A stretch of DNA of 64,000 bases from G965229605 sp965229605 (lineage in GTDB: Bacteria; Pseudomonadota; Alphaproteobacteria; CBDDJK01), in contig OZ245892.1 of NCBI GenBank assembly GCA_965229605.1, positions 2,170,001 to 2,234,000 on the forward strand, read 5' to 3'. Made by a program: the position numbers and the translations under genes. The notes beneath the pieces were generated by a model. It searched no databases. It had not been told where the DNA came from and worked only from the letters and a program-made list of their open reading frames with translations. Each line of letters opens with the position of its first letter. Positions within the stretch are counted from its first letter, which is position 1. Below, piece by piece: positions 25,181 to 31,880 of this stretch.

Positions 25181-25451
25181 GGGTCAGGACCCATAAGATT
25201 CATCCATTCTGCGCGTGTCAAATTTTTGATAGATGGGCTTGAAAAGCGCGCAGCGACTAGCCATCGCTAATTGCAAGCGGTTTGAAAGTTCAGATGCAAA
25301 AATTTGCCGCGCCTTTACAAGGTTGGTCAATAAAGGCAAATCTACCGCTTCAAACAAGCTCACCGTAGCCAATACTATGCTTTCGCTTGTTTTCATTGTA
25401 TCTTTACCTTTCTTGACCAACAGAATGGATGAATTTTATGGGTCCTGACCC
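25181..25451. mobile_element. 271-bp MITE-like element with 33-bp terminal inverted repeats
   Basis: The left end 25179-25211 and the reverse complement of the right end 25421-25453 match at 32 of 33 bases, including flanking TA dinucleotides. They begin TAGGGTCAGGACCCATAA and end ATTCATCCATTCTG. TA on both outer sides suggests a TA target duplication, as made by IS630/Tc1-type transposases, but no transposase is present. The element lies between obgE and the MFS gene. The outermost 12 bp (GGGTC-AG-GACCC) are themselves a small palindrome and are identical to the ends of the sulfotransferase unit at 11324-12360. The structure is directly visible; the mode of movement is inferred. Confidence 0.85.
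25184..25396 (-). CDS. 70-residue hypothetical protein inside the MITE-like element
   Basis: A small frame filling the element, from the ATG at 25394-25396 (AAAGG 9-13 nt upstream) to a TGA contributed by the left terminal repeat, so the protein ends Gly-Ser like the sulfotransferase of the other unit. The sequence is largely helical (SIVLATVSLFEAVDLPLLTN, FASELSNRLQLAMASR) with a basic second half. I recognise no family, Zn site or nuclease motif. It may be a real passenger, a truncated remnant, or chance; the ribosome-binding site is the main argument for expression. Confidence 0.35.
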   Translation of the reverse strand: MKTSESIVLATVSLFEAVDLPLLTNLVKARQIFASELSNRLQLAMASRCALFKPIYQKFDTRRMDESYGS

Positions 25452-25460
25452 TAGGCCTTA

Positions 25461-26504
25461 TCATGACAAGGCCTCTTGCGCTGGCGTTTTTTCTTGTTCA
25501 CTGCGGGTTAAGCGGACAAGCTGCGGGATCAGATCGCTGATTCCCTGCCCGCTGGCGGCTGACACACAAAAGAGCGTATAGTTCTCTTTATGCAGGCCCG
25601 CTCCTGTGAGGGCACTTTCAAGCTGTTTGGTTCTTTTTTTAATCTGCGCCGGGGGGCAAAGATCGCTTTTATTTAAAATCATCACCCGGGGCTTTTCAGC
25701 AAGACCGGCCCCATAGGCTTCAAGTTCTTGCTGGACAATATGAAAATCTTCTTCAATCGTTTCGCTGATATCAATCACATGAGCAAGAATCCGGCAGCGT
25801 TCAACATGGCCCAGAAACCGTATGCCAAGCCCCCGCCCCTGATGCGCGCCTTCAATCAGGCCCGGCACATCGGCAAGAATGGCTTCGCGGCCATCGGCTT
25901 CAATCACCCCCAGTTCCGGGTGCAGGGTGGTGAAAGGATAGGAGCCTATTTTGGGCCTTGCACGAGTCATGGCAGTCAACAGGCTGGACTTCCCGGCATT
26001 GGGCAGCCCGATCAATCCGATATCAGCAATCAGTTTCAAGCGCAGCCACAACCATTTTTCTTCCCCGGGCCAGCCCGGTTCATGGCGGCGCGGGGCGCGG
26101 TTAACCGCTGATTTAAAAGACGCATTGCCACGCCCGCCATCGCCGCCCCGGGCAATGATCGTTGGTGGTCCTTCCTCGGTCAGGTCATAAAGCAGGGTCT
26201 CTTTATCCTCATCCAGAATCTGGGTGCCGGGCGGCACATTCAGGATAATTGATTCAGCTGCCGCCCCGGTGCGGTTGGCCCCTTTGCCACCTTCGCCGCG
26301 CTTTGCCTTGAAATGTTGGCGATAGCGAAAGTCTATCAAGGTATTGAGATTATGATCAACCCGGGCCAGGACATCGCCGCCGCGCCCGCCATTGCCGCCA
26401 TCCGGCCCGCCAAATTCAACAAATTTTTCCCGCCGAAAAGATACAGCACCGGCCCCGCCTGCTCCAGAGGCCACAAAAATCTTGGCTTCGTCTAAAAAAC
26501 GCAT
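25461..26504 (-). CDS. obgE: Obg family ribosome-associated GTPase
   Basis: 347 residues. The glycine-rich Obg domain (1-158) has VASGAGGAGAVSFRREK, GGPDGGNGGRGGDV and RGGDGGRGNASFKS. The G domain follows: G1 GLPNAGKSSLL, G3 DVPGLIEGAHQGRGLG, G4 LNKSD, G5-like CVSAASGQG. Obg binds the 50S subunit and links ribosome assembly with growth and stringent control. The C-terminal OCT domain is absent, as in many alphaproteobacteria. It starts 18 nt after gor on the same strand and ends just before the MITE-like element. Confidence 0.96.
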   Translation of the reverse strand: MRFLDEAKIFVASGAGGAGAVSFRREKFVEFGGPDGGNGGRGGDVLARVDHNLNTLIDFRYRQHFKAKRGEGGKGANRTGAAAESIILNVPPGTQILDEDKETLLYDLTEEGPPTIIARGGDGGRGNASFKSAVNRAPRRHEPGWPGEEKWLWLRLKLIADIGLIGLPNAGKSSLLTAMTRARPKIGSYPFTTLHPELGVIEADGREAILADVPGLIEGAHQGRGLGIRFLGHVERCRILAHVIDISETIEEDFHIVQQELEAYGAGLAEKPRVMILNKSDLCPPAQIKKRTKQLESALTGAGLHKENYTLFCVSAASGQGISDLIPQLVRLTRSEQEKTPAQEALS

Positions 26505-26522
26505 GGCAGCTATATTCGGTGA

Positions 26523-27914
26523 TTAGGGAATTTGCCGGGTCAGGGTGCGCTGGGTGACAAATTCTTCTGCCAGCGTTGGATGAATGCCGATGGTCCGGTC
26601 AAAATCCTTCTTTGTTGCACCCATTTGCACAGCAACGGCAAAGCCCTGAATGATTTCGCCAGCATCGGGGGCGACAAGATGCACGCCAAGCACCTTTTGA
26701 TCAGACTGCCGGACAACCAGCTTGAGCATAACCCGCCGCTTTTCAATCCCTTTATCGTCAATCAGGGTCTGTTTTAGCGGGCGAAAGGAACTGTGATAGA
26801 TATCAATTCCGTCTGGACATTCTTTAATGGCTGCTTCCTCGCTCAGGCCGACGGTGCCGATAGAAGGGTCGGTAAAGACGGCGGTGGCGATCAGGTCATA
26901 GTCAATTCCGGGCGGCTCTTTCCCGGTCAGGTGATCGACAACCGCCATGGCCTCCGCCGTGGCCACCGGGGTCAGATTGCCTTTTTCAATCACATCGCCA
27001 AGCGCAAAGATGGTGGGAATATTGGTGCGATAGGTCTCATCGACCGGGATTTCGCCTTTGCGACCAACCGTAATTCCGGCGGTTTCAAGCCCGATATCAG
27101 AAGTTGCCGGGGCACGCCCGGTTGCAAAGACAACCACATCGCTGTCATGATGCGTGCCATCTTCAAAAATAATCCGGGTGGTATCGCCTTTCTTTTCCAG
27201 CCGTTGCGGGGCTTTGTTGAATTGCACATCAAGGCCGCTTGCACCCATTTGCCCGCTTGCGGTCATCTCCTTTGCCAGAAAGCGGCGGACATCCAGATCA
27301 AAGCCGCGCAAGAATAAATCCCCGCGATAGAACAGGCTGGTATCAGCCCCCAGCCCGTGCAGGATAGAGGCAAATTCAACCGCGATATAGCCACCCCCGA
27401 TAATGGCGGCACGCGGTGGCAAGTCGGGCAAATAGAAAAAATCGTCTGACACAATGCCATGTTCTGCGCCGGGAAGGTCAGGCCGGACAGGACGTCCGCC
27501 GGTTGCAATCAAAATATGCTTCCCGGTCAAAAGTGTGTCACCTGCCCGCACCTTTTCGGGTCCTTCCAGGCGACCCCAGCCATGAAAGACATCGACTCCG
27601 GCCTTGTCGCACAGCGACTGATAAATCGTGTTTAGACGTTTTATTTCCTTGTTTTTATGGTCAATCAGCCGCGACCAGGTAAAGCCGGGTGGCGCGATAT
27701 CCCAGCCATAGGCCCAGGCATCTTCAATCATATGCGGGACATGGGCGGCATAGGTCATCAGTTTCTTTGGAATACAGCCGACATTGACACAGGTCCCGCC
27801 CATGTCTCCGGCTTCGATCAAGGCGGTTTTCACCCCCCGGGTTGCCGCCATGCGGGCAGCGCGGACTCCGCCCGATCCCCCCCCAATGACAATCAGATCA
27901 TAGGCTTTGGTCAT
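26523..27914 (-). CDS. gor: glutathione-disulfide reductase
   Basis: 463 residues of the FAD/NAD-linked disulfide oxidoreductase family. The N terminus has the FAD-binding VIGGGSGGVRAARMAA (9-24) and the redox-active GGTCVNVGCIPKKLM (39-53, Cys42 and Cys47). The second nucleotide-binding motif is AAIIGGGYIAVEFASIL. FALGDV is the second FAD contact, and the C-terminal GIHPTLAEEFVT carries the active-site His-Glu pair. HPTxAEE favours glutathione reductase over lipoamide dehydrogenase or mercuric reductase. It keeps glutathione reduced with NADPH in the cytoplasm. It diverges from the plus-strand gene starting at 27997; the 82-bp gap should hold both promoters. Confidence 0.93.
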   Translation of the reverse strand: MTKAYDLIVIGGGSGGVRAARMAATRGVKTALIEAGDMGGTCVNVGCIPKKLMTYAAHVPHMIEDAWAYGWDIAPPGFTWSRLIDHKNKEIKRLNTIYQSLCDKAGVDVFHGWGRLEGPEKVRAGDTLLTGKHILIATGGRPVRPDLPGAEHGIVSDDFFYLPDLPPRAAIIGGGYIAVEFASILHGLGADTSLFYRGDLFLRGFDLDVRRFLAKEMTASGQMGASGLDVQFNKAPQRLEKKGDTTRIIFEDGTHHDSDVVVFATGRAPATSDIGLETAGITVGRKGEIPVDETYRTNIPTIFALGDVIEKGNLTPVATAEAMAVVDHLTGKEPPGIDYDLIATAVFTDPSIGTVGLSEEAAIKECPDGIDIYHSSFRPLKQTLIDDKGIEKRRVMLKLVVRQSDQKVLGVHLVAPDAGEIIQGFAVAVQMGATKKDFDRTIGIHPTLAEEFVTQRTLTRQIP

Positions 27915-27996
27915 TGTCTTTTTCTCTTTCGCTTTATAGGATGTGTGTTGGGCAGGATGACTGGCTTATTTTTTGCACTCACTTCCTCATATACCA

Positions 27997-28548
27997 ATGC
28001 AGAATTCTTTTAAATCATCTTTATCACGATGGCGGCTGGTCTGCTGGGCAATCGCCAGCATAGTGATCAGTGTGCCTGTTCTATCGGTTATAGCGCAAGA
28101 AAAGCCTGACCGCGATATCGCCCGCACGGTGCGGATTGGCGGGGAGCCCTGGACCTATGACGAAACAATCCCCTTTGACCCGGACTGGCCTGAAAAGAAT
28201 GTGGATTTTAAAACGCAGAGATTCCCGCCGTTTCGCCGGGGTTCTGCGCCGGTTCCGGTGCCACCTGCCTTGACGATTGAGCATATCCGCAGCGTCACCG
28301 CCTTTCATTTATCCGAACTTTGCGTGCATACGCGCTTTAATCAGCGTCGCAAGGGGCGGTATTTTGTCCGGGTTCCGCGCATGGGCGGCGGGGTTCACCG
28401 GCTGGAGGCCGCAACGATTGCCAGTGGCAATTTGCATGATCCTGACGAGGTCGCCCTTCCGCATATTCTTTATTTATTTGAAGGGGATACGACTTCGGAA
28501 TGCCGGATTTATACGCTGCCGATGGAATCAGTCTCCAGGCGGCGATAG
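27997..28548 (+). CDS. secreted protein of unknown function
   Basis: A 183-residue protein. After the ATG at 27997 comes a basic stretch and a hydrophobic segment (LVCWAIASIVISVPVLSVIA, ending AQ near residue 34), a probable Sec signal peptide. The mature part is Pro/Arg-rich (FPPFRRGSAPVPVPPALTIE) and has two cysteines (in SELCVHT and TSECRIY). I recognise no family. A TTG in frame at 27973 would extend it, but would bury the signal peptide. It ends 11 nt before lpxK and is probably co-transcribed with it, so an envelope role is plausible. Confidence 0.65.
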   Translation: MQNSFKSSLSRWRLVCWAIASIVISVPVLSVIAQEKPDRDIARTVRIGGEPWTYDETIPFDPDWPEKNVDFKTQRFPPFRRGSAPVPVPPALTIEHIRSVTAFHLSELCVHTRFNQRRKGRYFVRVPRMGGGVHRLEAATIASGNLHDPDEVALPHILYLFEGDTTSECRIYTLPMESVSRRR

Positions 28549-28559
28549 AAAGCCATCTT

Positions 28560-29591
28560 ATGCGACTGACCGCGCCTTCATTCTGGTATAGACCTTCTGT
28601 TGCAAGCCATTTTCTTTATCCTTTGTCTTTGATTTATCAAGGAGCAGGCTGGCTGCGGGAATATTTTGCATCCCCCCGGCGGTTTCCAGCCCCCGTTATC
28701 TGTATAGGCAGCCCGATGGTTGGCGGCAGTGGCAAAACCCCGACCGTCCAGGCCCTTTATGATGCGCTGGAGGCGGATTATACCCCGCTGGTGGTGAGCC
28801 GGGGCTATCGCGGGCAGGTGAAAACCATGGCGCAGGTGCCGAAAGACGCTGATCCTGCGCTCTATGGCGATGAAGCGGCTTTTCTGGCCCAGCTTTTCTA
28901 TCGGGTCTATGTCGGGCGCAACCGGGTGGCCGCGATTGGTTATGCGCTTGAAGCAGGGGCGCCGTTTTCAAAACCGCCGGTCATTCTGGTGGATGACGGG
29001 TTGCAGAATCCGTCTTTTGCCAAAACCGCCAGCCTGATTGTAGTCGATGGAAAGGTGGGTTTTGGCAATGGGTATGTCGTGCCAGCCGGGCCGTTGCGCG
29101 AACCTTGGCAAAAGGCCCTTTTAAAAGCCCGATCAAAAGTGCAGGCGGTTCTGGTGATTGGACCAGATGAAAACGGGTGGATAGAGAAGATCAGTCCCGT
29201 GCTTGACCCTGAGACCTGTCCAGTTTTTCACGGACACTTTACGCTTGATGTGGATAGTTTGCCGCCAAAAGATACGAAGTTAATAGCCTTTGCCGGTCTG
29301 GGACGGCCCGGCAAATTTTTTGACTCCCTGAAAGAGGCCGGATACAAGCTGGCAGAGTGTGTTCCTTATCCCGATCATCATGTTTACGGGGAAAGCGACC
29401 TGGCGTTTCTTTTACAAAAAGCCGATGATTTAAAAGCCCGGCTGATCACCACGCAAAAGGATGCGGTCAAACTTCCACCAGATTTTCGCCAGAAAGTTTC
29501 GGTCGCCTCTGTCCGACTTGACCTGCCTACCGTCGATCAACTGTTGCATCACCTAAAGACCGCCGGTGGGTTTATTGACTTTAAGGCGTGA
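28560..29591 (+). CDS. lpxK: tetraacyldisaccharide 4'-kinase
   Basis: A 343-residue inner-membrane kinase that phosphorylates the 4' position of the lipid A disaccharide precursor. The N terminus MRLTAPSFWYRPS and the following amphipathic/hydrophobic segment match LpxK. The P-loop is GSPMVGGSGKTPTVQAL (here Met replaces the more common Thr before VGG). Further family signatures are VVSRGYRG, GDEAAFLA, VILVDDGLQNPSF, VPAGPLREP, FAGLGRPGKFF and TTQKDAVKLP. The longest frame begins at 28500 inside the previous gene; the ATG at 28560 fits the family N terminus and has AGAAAG upstream. It implies a lipid A-bearing outer membrane. Confidence 0.95.
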   Translation: MRLTAPSFWYRPSVASHFLYPLSLIYQGAGWLREYFASPRRFPAPVICIGSPMVGGSGKTPTVQALYDALEADYTPLVVSRGYRGQVKTMAQVPKDADPALYGDEAAFLAQLFYRVYVGRNRVAAIGYALEAGAPFSKPPVILVDDGLQNPSFAKTASLIVVDGKVGFGNGYVVPAGPLREPWQKALLKARSKVQAVLVIGPDENGWIEKISPVLDPETCPVFHGHFTLDVDSLPPKDTKLIAFAGLGRPGKFFDSLKEAGYKLAECVPYPDHHVYGESDLAFLLQKADDLKARLITTQKDAVKLPPDFRQKVSVASVRLDLPTVDQLLHHLKTAGGFIDFKA

Positions 29592-29610
29592 TTCATTTAG
29601 GTATTAGACT

Positions 29611-29847
29611 ATGAATATGATGCTGACAGAAGTCTATGACGCTTTTATCGCGGCAGGTACGCCAGAGGATAAAGCCCGTTCTGCTGCACAAGCCTTAAGC
29701 GCAGAGAGTTTTGCGACCAAGGGTGACATTGTGCGGCTGGAGAAGGAAATTACGGCTGTTCAGGCGGATATACGACTTGTCAAATGGATGCTTGGGGTTG
29801 TGATTGCGGCGGTTGTTTTGCCGCTTGTTCGTGATTTTTTCCTTTAA
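29611..29847 (+). CDS. small coiled-coil protein with a C-terminal membrane helix
   Basis: A 78-residue protein of the type often annotated as DUF1640/coiled-coil, seen in many proteobacteria. It has an N-terminal helix (EVYDAFIAAGTPEDKARSAA), the ATKGDIVRLEKEI segment with a following heptad-like coiled coil, and a terminal membrane anchor (WMLGVVIAAVVLPLV). Function unknown. It starts 19 nt after lpxK on the same strand, with AGG about 12 nt before the ATG; Met3 or Met4 could also be the start. It is the last plus-strand gene in the window. Confidence 0.7.
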   Translation: MNMMLTEVYDAFIAAGTPEDKARSAAQALSAESFATKGDIVRLEKEITAVQADIRLVKWMLGVVIAAVVLPLVRDFFL

Positions 29848-29918
29848 AATCTCTTTAAATCTCCGCTTATTCAAGCTGCTGCCCGTTCAAGGGTTGCTTA
29901 TTCAAGAGCGGGGTTTGA

Positions 29919-30425
29919 TTAGGCGGGGTAGTTCTGGCTTGCTTTGATCAGCCTGGGAAAGTCGCACGAGATTTCAATATAGAAGGGTGTTTTGACAGTT
30001 GTCACCTGATCGAACAGCTTTTCGGCGCGTTGTGTTATTTGCGGGGCGTTGCGTCCTATAAACTCATATTGCTTATGCAGAAGTTTTTTATAGCTTGGAG
30101 GTTGTGCATTCATATCTAATAGCTGGATTTGAGAATCCAGGACTGGGATCATATTTTTCAGGCTGATCATTCCGAGTTTATTTTCAGGATTTATTCTTTC
30201 ATGTATTTTAAACACGCTGAGATTACCCGGCGAGATTTTGTCCTGCTTGGGTTTATATGAGGTTAATGGTGCAAAAAACTTGCTTCCTGCGACCTCTAAA
30301 ATGACGCCGGTATATGGTCTTTGTTTCGTATATCCGTCCCCCCTATGATTATACACCCTTGCATCTATTGATTGCAGGTAGTCAATATAATCTGGATTTA
30401 CTATATAGAATCGTAGTTTTGTCAT
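29919..30425 (-). CDS. toxN: type III toxin-antitoxin system endoribonuclease toxin (ToxN/AbiQ family)
   Basis: 168 residues. It begins KLRFYIVNPDYIDYLQSID, with RPYTGVILEVAGSKFFAPLT, then KLGMISLKNMIPVL and a C-terminal RNAPQITQRAEKLFDQV. This is the conserved layout of ToxN/AbiQ toxins: an N-terminal FYxxxxxYIxYL element, a beta-strand with Y-x-G-V, an AP-L-x-S segment, and the N-M-I-P-V region. These are RNases held inactive by a repeat RNA and often give phage resistance by abortive infection. The assignment is strongly supported by context: upstream lie an intrinsic terminator and about 35-nt tandem repeats. The ATG at 30423-30425 follows GGTGAAGTG. Confidence 0.9.
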   Translation of the reverse strand: MTKLRFYIVNPDYIDYLQSIDARVYNHRGDGYTKQRPYTGVILEVAGSKFFAPLTSYKPKQDKISPGNLSVFKIHERINPENKLGMISLKNMIPVLDSQIQLLDMNAQPPSYKKLLHKQYEFIGRNAPQITQRAEKLFDQVTTVKTPFYIEISCDFPRLIKASQNYPA

Positions 30426-30440
30426 CACTTCACCAGAAAC

Positions 30441-30470
30441 AAAAAAGACGGCTTTAGAAACCGTCTTTTA
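30441..30470 (-). terminator. Intrinsic terminator between ToxI-type repeats and toxN
   Basis: On the minus strand AAAAGACGG, a 9-nt loop (TTTCTAAAG) and CCGTCTTTTTT form an 8-9 bp stem followed by six T. It stands between the antitoxin repeats and the toxin start, exactly where ToxIN loci carry a leaky terminator that sets the excess of antitoxin RNA over toxin mRNA. Confidence 0.88.
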
Positions 30471-30635
30471 AGTCCGCATTTAGAGGTAGCGTATTACCTT
30501 TTTTCAAGTTCGCACTTAAGGTAGCGTATCACCTAGTATCAAGATCGCACTCAAGGTAGCGTATCACCTAATATCAAGTTCGCACTTATCAGACCTTCAC
30601 CGCGTAAGTTTTGGCCCGGAGGTAGCGTATCACCT
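30471..30635 (-). ncRNA. toxI: ToxI-type antitoxin RNA: four tandem repeats
   Basis: Read on the minus strand, the core AGGTGATACGCTACCT starts at 30635, 30569 and 30534, and as AGGTAATACGCTACCT at 30499. Two units are exactly 35 nt (core plus a 19-nt tail of the type TAAGTGCGAACTTGATATT). The first unit is 66 nt because 31 nt are inserted between core and tail, and the last unit runs into the terminator. AGGT...ACCT arms inside each core can pair, consistent with the pseudoknot units that ToxN cuts from ToxI. The core and the TAAGTGC start of the tail closely resemble the Pectobacterium ToxI repeat as I recall it. Repeats are directly visible; processing is inferred from the family. Confidence 0.88.
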
Positions 30636-30681
30636 AAGTTTAAGCACGCAGGATTTTTGAGTCTGCGTGGCTTATAGAAGG

Positions 30682-30710
30682 AGTAGAGCATGTTTTGAGT
30701 TTTATGTCAA
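30682..30710 (-). promoter_or_regulatory. Probable sigma-70 promoter of the toxIN locus
   Basis: On the minus strand TTGACA (30705-30710) and TCTACT (30682-30687) are separated by 17 bp, a consensus -35 with a 4/6 -10 box. Transcription would start near 30675, ahead of the repeats. The leader would include a 7-bp hairpin (CACGCAG/CTGCGTG, 30645-30669) before the first repeat. Confidence 0.65.
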
Positions 30711-30731
30711 GGGATGTTTGAGCTTATTCAC

Positions 30732-31190
30732 TTATTCAAGGTCATCTTGCCGCAAGTTCCCGCTTGCCAAACCATGATTCCAGGGATTGATGATATTAAC
30801 GTTACAAGCTTTAAAGTCTTTGACGTTTCGGGTTGCGACGGTGGCTTTTTTGTTTTTGGCGATGGCGGCGATCATGCAGTCGAGTGGATCGGGTTGATAT
30901 CCGTTTTGTTCGCATTCTACGAAGATGTCGGCATAAAGAGCGGCGGCAGTCTGATCGAATGGAAATATTCGGTCTTCAAAGACTTCAGGTCCCAATTTTT
31001 GAAAGGATTCTTCCAAGCCTCTTCGTCGTTTTCCGTGGGGTAATTTGGCCAAGCCGACCTTAATTTCTGCGATATTGATGGTTGTTGTTGCGCAATTCAG
31101 GCGATTTTGTTTTTCGATCCATTTTTTGACCTGTTGATCAGGTTCGCTGTGCATCAATTCAGAAATGACATTTGTGTCAAAGATAATCAT
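30732..31190 (-). CDS. fitB: PIN-domain ribonuclease toxin (FitB/VapC type)
   Basis: A 152-residue PIN-domain protein, the toxin of a type II pair. The acidic active-site residues are visible in order: Asp5 in IIFDTNVISEL, Glu in NIAEIKVGL, Asp in DPLDCMIAAIA, and Asp in TRNVKDF. Such enzymes cleave RNA, often tRNA. The start ATG overlaps the antitoxin stop (ATGA, 31187-31190), the normal antitoxin-first order. It ends 22 nt before the promoter of the neighbouring toxIN locus. Whether it acts as a free toxin or a regulator, as FitAB does in Neisseria, cannot be seen here. Confidence 0.9.
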   Translation of the reverse strand: MIIFDTNVISELMHSEPDQQVKKWIEKQNRLNCATTTINIAEIKVGLAKLPHGKRRRGLEESFQKLGPEVFEDRIFPFDQTAAALYADIFVECEQNGYQPDPLDCMIAAIAKNKKATVATRNVKDFKACNVNIINPWNHGLASGNLRQDDLE

Positions 31191-31483
31191 GCTTTGAAAG
31201 TTGCCGCGCCTCGTTTGGAGTTGCGTGGCGGCAGATCGAGGTCAACGCCGTTTTCTTTTCCGAAATATTTTTCTGCGATTTCGAGAATATTGTTTGTTTT
31301 CCGGGTATTGGGTTGGGTATTTTCGGGTGTGTGTGGGGTAGCTTCCTGGGTTTCTGGCGCACTGGAGGCGGATTGCAGCAGGTTTCGGGCATAGGCTTCC
31401 ATTGACAATCCGGCTTGTGCTGCCTGGACACGGAGGCTTTGTTTGACGTCTTCTGGCAGGTTACGGATGGTGAGGCTTGCCAT
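31187..31483 (-). CDS. fitA: ribbon-helix-helix antitoxin (FitA/VapB type)
   Basis: A 98-residue antitoxin. The N-terminal ribbon-helix-helix DNA-binding domain is MASLTIRNLPEDVKQSLRVQ followed by AAQAGLSMEAYARNLL, the FitA-like pattern. A Pro/Thr-rich linker (40-65) leads to a C-terminal segment (NILEIAEKYFGKENGVDLDL) that should wrap the PIN toxin. The frame is open to 31510, but the ATG at 31481-31483 has AAAGGA 8 nt upstream and starts directly at the beta-strand of the RHH fold. It likely represses its own promoter through the inverted repeat between the -35 and -10 boxes. Confidence 0.9.
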   Translation of the reverse strand: MASLTIRNLPEDVKQSLRVQAAQAGLSMEAYARNLLQSASSAPETQEATPHTPENTQPNTRKTNNILEIAEKYFGKENGVDLDLPPRNSKRGAATFKA

Positions 31484-31516
31484 TATTTTTCCTTTCGGCA
31501 ACAGGGGCATTGGGTT

Positions 31517-31545
31517 TTTGTAATCAATGCAATCATTGCTGTCAA
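31517..31545 (-). promoter_or_regulatory. fitAB promoter with an internal inverted-repeat operator
   Basis: On the minus strand TTGACA (31540-31545), a 17-bp spacer and TACAAA (31517-31522) form a sigma-70-like promoter. The spacer contains the inverted repeat CAATG-N4-CATTG (31525-31538), a plausible operator for the RHH antitoxin. The promoter sits within the 64-91 bp between the giant-gene stop and fitA. I see no terminator for the giant gene here. Confidence 0.55.
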
Positions 31546-31574
31546 TCGGGTATTCCCCCTCTTATTTTAAATCC

Positions 31575-31880
31575 CTATTCTAAATCGTCGTCGTCGAGGT
31601 TGGCGGCGGTTACGCCGTTTAGGGTGAGGACATGCTGGAGGTTATCGCCGCCGCCGTCTTTATCGACACTGATGATTGTGTTGCCGGAGCCATCATCGGC
31701 GCGGGAGATATAGCCATCGGTTTCCAGGGTGTTCCAGTCCACTGCGCCGATATAGCCGATATCGGAGAGGATATTGCTGATATTCATTTTATCGCCGCCT
31801 GCGCCATCGCCAGCGGAGAATCCGTTGATTGTATCGGCCTCGTTCCCGAAATGGAGGAGATAGCTGTTGTTGGTTGCAAC
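31575..31880 (-). other. C-terminal type I secretion target domain
   Basis: The last about 100 residues (NNSYLLHFGNEADTINGFSA then GDGAGGDKMNISNIL, ending near GVTAANLDDDDLE) fit the VCA0849-type T1SS C-terminal target domain, in which a (G/N)xDxIxxFxxGDGxGGDxLNIxxLL motif precedes the uncleaved secretion signal. It indicates export by a dedicated ABC/MFP/TolC-like channel. The acidic end with a cluster of Asp is typical. Confidence 0.85.

Noticed and set aside
25126..25221. MFS transporter start at 25221
   Set aside because: This start lies inside the MITE-like element and would add residues unrelated to the family before the first membrane helix.
27973..27996. TTG start extending the secreted protein by eight residues
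   Set aside because: It would place a polar stretch before the signal peptide and has no ribosome-binding site; the ATG at 27997 is more natural.
30484..30635. Direct repeats resembling a short CRISPR array
   Set aside because: Units are 35 nt with nearly identical tails, so there are no unique spacers. The context (terminator, ToxN gene) identifies an antitoxin RNA.
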